From positions 1 through 7,244 of the forward strand of contig CAMYIQ010000051.1 of the NCBI GenBank assembly GCA_947258465.1: 7,244 nucleotides of DNA. Direction: 5' to 3'. This stretch comes from an uncultured Erythrobacter sp. (GTDB lineage: Bacteria > Pseudomonadota > Alphaproteobacteria > Sphingomonadales > Sphingomonadaceae). A program made the position numbers and the translations under genes. Numbering within the stretch: the first letter of the stretch is position 1; the number at the start of each line of letters is the position of its first letter. The notes below the pieces were generated by a model. It was not told the origin of the DNA. It ran no database searches and saw nothing but the letters and a program-made list of their open reading frames with translations. Of this stretch, positions 1 to 4,204 are shown piece by piece.

Positions 1-209
1 CGGGACAATTGCAGCACCACCGTAAGGAGAATCAGCCCGAGTGCGAGCGAGCTCGCGATGCGCAGGATGCCGCCCAGCGCCGAACGCCTGGCGATTACGG
101 CACCGATCCAGCCCAACGCCATCGCCGCCAGCGCCGCGATCAGCAACTCCGAACGCGGAATCGCGCGGAGGGTGTCGGCGGCTGCCTGGAAGACGGGTTC
201 GAGATCCAT
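1..209 (-). CDS. Small membrane protein, N-terminal part (gene cut by window edge)
   Basis: The minus-strand frame opens with ATG at 209 and stays open for 69 codons to the window edge. The visible protein begins MDLEPVFQAAADTLRAI. It has two hydrophobic stretches, roughly residues 21-40 and 50-67, joined by a short basic linker (ARRSALGGILR), and is therefore probably anchored in the inner membrane by a helical hairpin. The upstream sequence ATATGAGATAA gives only a weak purine-rich binding site, but no better start is seen. The start lies 51 bases past the egtD stop, so the gene could be a distal member of the egtBD transcript. The layout of two N-terminal membrane helices recalls the anchors of retropepsin-like (TIGR02281-type) aspartic proteases of sphingomonads. 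The catalytic part, with its DTGA motif, would lie outside the window, so this is only a guess. That a gene starts here is fairly sure; its function is not. Confidence 0.6.
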   Translation of the reverse strand, partial: MDLEPVFQAAADTLRAIPRSELLIAALAAMALGWIGAVIARRSALGGILRIASSLALGLILLTVVLQLS

Positions 210-228
210 TTATCTCATATAGGAACGG

Positions 229-249
229 GGTCATGAAGCGTCCATGACC
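229..249. repeat. Perfect inverted repeat between egtD and the next gene
   Basis: GGTCATG (229-235) and CATGACC (243-249) are exact reverse complements separated by a 7-base spacer. The element lies wholly in the 51-base gap between the egtD stop and the start codon at 209. In RNA it could form a 7-bp hairpin. Minus-strand transcription is not followed by a run of T, so it is a poor intrinsic terminator. Its size and symmetry also fit a dimeric regulator site or an mRNA-stabilising 3' hairpin for egtBD. The repeat is seen directly; the role is open. Confidence 0.5.
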
Positions 250-260
250 TCGGCCATCGG

Positions 261-1259
261 TCAGGGCGCTTCGCGTTGTTCTGTGGCAATCGCCAAGATG
301 ACCGAGAACCGTTCCCCGTCGTCCAACCACCGCCGGACAGGTGTCCAGCCACCAGCAAGCAGCAACGTATACGCGCTCCGCCGCGTGAACTTGTGGCTGT
401 TTTCCGTATGGATCGTCTCGCCCTTTCGTAGCGAGAATTCCTCTCCCGAAACCTCGAACGAGAAATTACGCGTCGCGCGCAAATGCATTTCGATCCGCGC
501 CAGATCGTCGTTCCATACCGCGCTGTGCTCGAGAGCGGCCGGGTCGATCGTGCCGCCGAGTTCGCGGTTGATCCGCCTGACCAGATTGGTGTTGAATGCC
601 GCCGTCACGCCTTCCGCATCGTCATAAGCGGCTTCCAGAACCGCCGGATCCTTGACCAGATCCATTCCGATCAACAGCATCGGGCTTTCGCCCTCGTCCG
701 CGCCGAGCGTTGCGCGCATCGAACGCAGCAGATCGACGGCGGTGCGCGGCACCATATTGCCGATCGTCGAGCCGGGGAAGAAGCCGAGCTTCGCCAGCGC
801 AGATACCTCGCCTGGCAGGCTGACGCGGCGCATGAAGTCCGCCTCCACGGGATAGACGGGCAGGCTGGGGAATTTCCGCGCCAGGGCGGCCGCGCTCTGA
901 CGTAAAAAATCGCCCGATATGTCGAGCGGAACGTAAGCGGCGGGCGCGATCGCCTCGAGTACCAGAGGGGTTTTCACCGAGCTGCCGGAGCCGAATTCGA
1001 CCACGGCGCGTTCCGGCCCGATGAGGTCGGCAAATTCGCCACCTTGCGCGCCGAGTATCTCGGTCTCGGCACGGGTCGGGTAATATTCGGCGATCTGCGT
1101 GATCTGTTCGAACAGACGAGACCCTTCCTCATCGTAGAACCACCGGGCGGGCACCGCCTTATGTTGCTGGCGAAGACCTTTCAGGACATCGGCGCGAAAA
1201 GCACGATCAACGCCATCCTCGTCCAGATCGACGAGGGAAATTCCGGTTTCGGCTTTCAT
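261..1259 (-). CDS. egtD: L-histidine N-alpha-methyltransferase (ergothioneine biosynthesis)
   Basis: The product has 332 residues, close to the roughly 320 usual for EgtD. It transfers three methyl groups from S-adenosylmethionine to histidine, giving hercynine, the first step to ergothioneine, in the cytoplasm. Family signatures in order are: RWFYDEEGSRLFEQIT (39-54) and EYYPTR (58-63); the SAM-binding loop VEFGSGSSVKT (87-97); FFPGSTIGN, whose N168 matches the asparagine that binds the substrate imidazole; Y212 in LEAAYDD; and ETIHTENSHKF, with E286 and S288 matching the substrate-binding Glu and Ser of mycobacterial EgtD. No key residue is missing. The frame is open upstream to 1481 inside egtB, but the ATG at 1259 was chosen because a strong AAAGGAC site precedes it, its A is also the last base of the egtB stop (TAATG), and the length fits the family. 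Translation is probably coupled to egtB. Confidence 0.95.
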   Translation of the reverse strand: MKAETGISLVDLDEDGVDRAFRADVLKGLRQQHKAVPARWFYDEEGSRLFEQITQIAEYYPTRAETEILGAQGGEFADLIGPERAVVEFGSGSSVKTPLVLEAIAPAAYVPLDISGDFLRQSAAALARKFPSLPVYPVEADFMRRVSLPGEVSALAKLGFFPGSTIGNMVPRTAVDLLRSMRATLGADEGESPMLLIGMDLVKDPAVLEAAYDDAEGVTAAFNTNLVRRINRELGGTIDPAALEHSAVWNDDLARIEMHLRATRNFSFEVSGEEFSLRKGETIHTENSHKFTRRSAYTLLLAGGWTPVRRWLDDGERFSVILAIATEQREAP

Positions 1260-2518
1260 TAAATGTCCTTTGCCAATCGCAGGCCGGTGAACTGCCATCG
1301 CTGGTGCGGGTAGAAAAAGTTCCGATAGCTTGCGCGCGAATGGCCGCGTACTGTCGCGCAGCTCGCGCCCTTCAGTACGAATTGGCCGCTCATGAATTTG
1401 CCGTTGTATTCGCCCACAGCGCCAGCCGCCGGTCGGAAGCGCGGATAGGGCAGATAGGCCGAACGCGTGAATTGCCAGCAATCGCCGAACAGGCCGTCAC
1501 TGCCAATTGGAAGCGGCGGCGATGCGCCATCCAACTGATTTCCGCCTTGCGGGTCGTGCGCGGGGCCTTCCCCTTCCTGGCCACGGGCGATCGCTTCCCA
1601 TTCGAATTCGGTAGGCAGGCGCTTGCCCGCCCAGGTCGCGAAGGCATCCGCCTCGAAATAGGAGATATGCGTGACCGGAGTGTCCGGGTCGCGGGTCTGC
1701 CAGCCAGTATGGGTGAACTGTTCGCCGTCGCGCCAATAGAGCGGCGCGGATATGCCGTTGTCGCGTACCCAGGCCCAGCCGTCGGAGAGCCACAGCGTCG
1801 CCGTCTCGTAACCGCCATCCGCGATGAATTCGGCCCATTCGCGGTTCGTGACGAGCCGCGATGCCAGCGCGAAGGGTTCGAGCAGCACGCGATGCGCCGG
1901 CCCTTCATTGTCGAATGCAAATCCATCCGATTGATGGCCGATCCGCGCAATACCGCCTGGATGGCGCAGCCAACCGTCGTCTTGCGGCGTTGCCCGCCCT
2001 CTGGGCGCATCCCACATCGCCGCGCCGAGCGGGTTCTGGAACAGCGCATGTTTGATATCGGTCAGCAGCAATTCCTGATGCTGCTGTTCATGCGCCATGC
2101 CAAGCTCGATCAGCGGTGCCAGGGCCTCGCGCTCGAACAGCGGCGCCATCGCCTCATCGACATGCGCGCGCCAGGCGAGGATCTCTTCCAGTGTGGGCCG
2201 CGACAGCATCCCGCGCGAAAACCGCGCAATGCGCTCTCCCTCCGCCTCGTAATAGGAATTGAAGACGAAGGGCCAGTCCTCGTCGAACAAGGTGTATCCA
2301 TCGAGGTGATCGCGCAGGAGGAAGGTTTCCCAGAACCATGTCGTATGCGCGAGATGCCATTTGGCCGGGCTGGCATCTTCCATGGACTGGATGGTCGCAT
2401 CGGCATCGCTGAGCGGTGCGGCCAGCCCTTCGCTCAGATTGCGCAAGGCGGCATAGCGAACCGCGAGCGCATCGCCGAACGCGGGGCAAGGTCGGGATCT
2501 GGTTTGGGCATGGGACAT
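1259..2518 (-). CDS. egtB: Ergothioneine sulfoxide synthase EgtB (non-heme iron)
   Basis: This 419-residue protein joins hercynine to a cysteine-type thiol using O2, forming the sulfoxide precursor of ergothioneine. The N-terminal DinB-like half (about 15-165) carries the presumed iron ligands: H58 in WHLAHTTWFWE, and H143 and H147 in the HxxxHxE motif HEQQHQE. The C-terminal half (about 180-419) is a formylglycine-generating-enzyme/SUMF1-type fold with KRLPTEFEWEAIARG and a closing FTGLRLA. FNSYYEAEGE places a Tyr-Tyr pair at 89-90, 31-32 residues after H58, as in the Chloracidobacterium thermophilum enzyme. The mycobacterial substrate-binding aspartate (RNWDYP) is replaced by Phe (RNFFYP, F402). 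By inference the enzyme is of the alternative type able to use free cysteine, in keeping with no egtA or egtC nearby. The ATG at 2518 follows AAGGGGGGGTGGA, a G-rich binding site. It is the first gene of the egtBD operon. Confidence 0.95.
   Translation of the reverse strand: MSHAQTRSRPCPAFGDALAVRYAALRNLSEGLAAPLSDADATIQSMEDASPAKWHLAHTTWFWETFLLRDHLDGYTLFDEDWPFVFNSYYEAEGERIARFSRGMLSRPTLEEILAWRAHVDEAMAPLFEREALAPLIELGMAHEQQHQELLLTDIKHALFQNPLGAAMWDAPRGRATPQDDGWLRHPGGIARIGHQSDGFAFDNEGPAHRVLLEPFALASRLVTNREWAEFIADGGYETATLWLSDGWAWVRDNGISAPLYWRDGEQFTHTGWQTRDPDTPVTHISYFEADAFATWAGKRLPTEFEWEAIARGQEGEGPAHDPQGGNQLDGASPPLPIGSDGLFGDCWQFTRSAYLPYPRFRPAAGAVGEYNGKFMSGQFVLKGASCATVRGHSRASYRNFFYPHQRWQFTGLRLAKDI
1265..1271 (-). 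promoter_or_regulatory. Ribosome binding site of egtD, inside the egtB end
   Basis: AAAGGAC lies within the last codons of egtB, five bases before the ATG at 1259. It is the best purine-rich site near any candidate start and fixes the egtD start at 332 codons rather than the much longer open frame. Together with the TAATG overlap it suggests that ribosomes ending egtB re-initiate on egtD. Confidence 0.75.
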
Positions 2519-2606
2519 TCCACCCCCCCTTCATGGCGGTCACCGACGCATGGCAACCGCTTCACACCATGGCGTATTTCAGTGACCGTTTAAAGGCCGC
2601 GGGCGA
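2519..2606 (-). promoter_or_regulatory. Upstream region of egtBD, likely holding its promoter
   Basis: This is the part of the 190-base gap nearest egtB. It must hold the egtBD leader and probably its promoter if the operon is not read through from the DAHP synthase gene. I cannot find a convincing -35/-10 pair. Visible structure is an inverted repeat GGTCAC (2538-2543) / GTGACC (2582-2587) and three copies of CATGGC starting at 2532, 2549 and 2568. The binding site next to the ATG contains a run of seven G (2523-2529 on the complementary strand). The assignment as a regulatory region rests on position, not on a recognised motif. Confidence 0.3.
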
Positions 2607-2641
2607 AAAACCCCTTTCGAACAAGCGTATGGCAGGGTTTT
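2607..2641 (-). terminator. Weak hairpin between aroG and egtB, possible terminator
   Basis: AAAACCC (2607-2613) and GGGTTTT (2635-2641) are exact reverse complements with a 21-base loop. Read on the minus strand, the distal arm runs GGGGTTTTTC, so a short T tract coincides with the arm, as in A-tract/T-tract bidirectional terminators. It sits about 70 bases past the DAHP synthase stop. The loop is long and the stem mostly A-T, so strength is doubtful. No better terminator is visible in this gap. Confidence 0.3.
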
Positions 2642-2708
2642 CGGCCGGTATGGCGCGCTTCCCCAGCGATCCCTGCGGGCGCCCATTCTGCCCCGTTTCC
2701 GGCGGGCC

Positions 2709-4082
2709 TCAGGCCGCGTCCGCTTGCCGCACGCCGTGTTCCTCATTGAGCATTTCGGCGATGAGGAAAGCCAGTTCGAGCGACTGCGCAGCGTTGAGGC
2801 GCGGGTCGCAATGCGTGTGATAGCGATCCTTCAGCGCCTCGTCGGTGATGGCCACCGCACCCCCGACGCATTCGGTCACGTCCTGCCCGGTCATCTCGAT
2901 ATGGATGCCGCCCGGATGCGTGCCTTCCGCGCGGTGCACAGCGAAGAAACCCTTTACCTCGCGCAGAATGCGATCGAAAGGCCGCGTCTTGTAGCCGCTT
3001 TCCGACTTCACGACATTGCCGTGCATCGGGTCGCAGCTCCATACCACCGGATGCCCCTCGGCCTTCACTGCGCGCACCAGCCGCGGCAGGCCGTCTTCCA
3101 CCTTGTCGTGACCGAAGCGGCTGATCAGCGTGATACGCCCCGGTTCGCGCGCGGGATTAAGCGTGTCGAGCAGCTTGAACAGTGCATCGGTTTCCAGGCT
3201 CGGCCCGCATTTCATGCCCAGCGGATTGCCGATACCGCGCGCGAATTCGATATGCGCGCTATTCTCGAACCGGGTGCGATCGCCGATCCAGACCATATGC
3301 GCCGATGTGTCGTACCAATCGCCGGTCAGACTGTCGCGCCGGGTCAAGGCCTGCTCGTATGGCAGCAACAACGCCTCGTGACTGGTATAGAAACTGGTAC
3401 GCTGCAATTGCGGCAGCACTTGCGGATCGACCCCGCAAGCCTCCATGAAATCGAGCGCTTCGCCGATGCGGTCGGCAATGTTCGAAAAGCGGTCGGCCCA
3501 GGGGCTGCGCCCCATGAAATCGAGCGTCCACTGGTGGACCTGGCGCAAATTGGCATACCCGCCGGTCGCGAAGGCGCGCAGGAGGTTGAGCGTGGCCGCC
3601 GCCTGCGAGTAGGCGCGGACCATACGCTGCGGATCGTTGGTGCGGGCCGCCGCATCGAATTCGATGCCGTTAATGTTGTCGCCGAAATAGCTCGGCAGCG
3701 TAAGCGACCCTTGCGTTTCGGTATTGGAACTGCGCGGCTTGGCGAATTGGCCCGCCATGCGACCGACCTTCACCACCGGCTTTTTGCTGGCGAAGGTCAT
3801 CACCACCGCCATCTGCAACAGCACGCGAAAGGTATCGCGAATATTGTTGGGATGGAATTCGGCGAAGCTTTCCGCGCAATCGCCGCCCTGCAACAGGAAA
3901 GCGCGGCCTTCGGCAACCTCGGCAAGGTCGGCCTTGAGCGCGCGTGCTTCGCCCGCGAAGACCAGCGGAGGGTGCGTTTCGAGCGTGGCGGTTGCCGTGT
4001 CGAGAGCAGCCGCATCGAGATATTCGGGCAAGTGCCTTGCCTCATATCCCTGCCAGCTATCGGGTGCCCAGTTCGTCGCCAT
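2709..4082 (-). CDS. aroG: Class II 3-deoxy-7-phosphoheptulonate synthase (DAHP synthase)
   Basis: This 457-residue cytoplasmic enzyme condenses phosphoenolpyruvate with erythrose 4-phosphate to DAHP, the entry step of aromatic amino acid synthesis. It belongs to the class II (plant/Mycobacterium) family, whose members are about 450-475 residues long. Landmarks are LLQGGDCAESF (63-73), KVGRMAGQFAKPRS (105-118) with the PEP-binding arginine, YTSHEALLLPYEQALTR, GIGNPLGMKCGPS, LISRFGHDKV, CDPMHGN, GGIHIEMTGQ and HCDPRLNAAQSLELAFL. The metal ligands known from the M. tuberculosis enzyme map to C69, H354, E396 and D426, and the His-Glu-Asp spacing is the same. The N terminus starts MATNWAPDSW and lacks the longer extension of the mycobacterial protein, so the allosteric sites built there may differ. 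The ATG at 4082 follows GGAAGAG. The gene symbol varies between organisms for this class. Confidence 0.96.
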   Translation of the reverse strand: MATNWAPDSWQGYEARHLPEYLDAAALDTATATLETHPPLVFAGEARALKADLAEVAEGRAFLLQGGDCAESFAEFHPNNIRDTFRVLLQMAVVMTFASKKPVVKVGRMAGQFAKPRSSNTETQGSLTLPSYFGDNINGIEFDAAARTNDPQRMVRAYSQAAATLNLLRAFATGGYANLRQVHQWTLDFMGRSPWADRFSNIADRIGEALDFMEACGVDPQVLPQLQRTSFYTSHEALLLPYEQALTRRDSLTGDWYDTSAHMVWIGDRTRFENSAHIEFARGIGNPLGMKCGPSLETDALFKLLDTLNPAREPGRITLISRFGHDKVEDGLPRLVRAVKAEGHPVVWSCDPMHGNVVKSESGYKTRPFDRILREVKGFFAVHRAEGTHPGGIHIEMTGQDVTECVGGAVAITDEALKDRYHTHCDPRLNAAQSLELAFLIAEMLNEEHGVRQADAA

Positions 4083-4094
4083 TGTCTCTTCCGT

Positions 4095-4151
4095 TTACGG
4101 CGCCGGTAAGGGCGCCTGAGTGCTCGCCTGTAGCAGACGAGCCGCCATCAT
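4095..4151 (-). other. Possible 18-codon upstream frame before aroG
   Basis: A minus-strand frame beginning ATGATG at 4151 reads MMAARLLQASTQAPLPAP and stops with TAA 12 bases before the aroG start, just ahead of its binding site. It contains no aromatic codons, so a classical Phe/Tyr/Trp attenuation peptide is not supported. No clear ribosome binding site precedes it. It could be a translated leader influencing aroG initiation, or simply a chance frame in GC-rich DNA; the latter is more likely. Confidence 0.15.
4099..4116 (-). repeat. GC-rich hairpin in the aroG leader
   Basis: Two copies of the palindrome GGCGCC (4099-4104 and 4111-4116) are separated by six bases and can pair into a six-bp all-GC stem. 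On the aroG transcript the stem ends only a few bases before the GGAAGAG binding site, so it could limit access of ribosomes to that site. The symmetry is seen directly; a regulatory effect is inference. Confidence 0.35.
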
Positions 4152-4155
4152 GGCG

Positions 4156-4172
4156 CAAGCAGCATTTGCTTG
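4156..4172 (-). repeat. Short hairpin after the M16 peptidase gene
   Basis: CAAGCA (4156-4161) and TGCTTG (4167-4172) pair as a six-bp stem with a five-base loop, about 33 bases past the peptidase stop codon. There is no T tract on the minus-strand side, so it is not a standard intrinsic terminator. It could protect the 3' end of the peptidase mRNA or be fortuitous. Confidence 0.25.
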
Positions 4173-4204
4173 GCCAGCTTAAAACGTCGATTGCAGTGCC
4201 CGTT

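Noticed and set aside
1260..1481. N-terminal extension of egtD by 74 codons
   Set aside because: It would lie within egtB, adds low-complexity residues absent from EgtD, and ignores the strong AAAGGAC site and TAATG junction at 1259.
1304..2593. Plus-strand open frame of about 429 codons opposite egtB
   Set aside because: It lies antisense to a clearly recognised enzyme, is rich in Arg/Ala/Gly without any family motif, and is expected when GC-rich third positions remove stop codons from the opposite strand.
2677..2684. GGGCGCCC palindrome past the DAHP synthase stop as a terminator
   Set aside because: It is a bare eight-base palindrome with no loop and no following T tract, and such words are common in GC-rich DNA.
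2724..4109. Plus-strand open frame of about 461 codons opposite the DAHP synthase gene
   Set aside because: It mirrors almost exactly the extent of the real gene, with His/Arg-rich low-information sequence and no recognisable domain; a shadow of codon bias.
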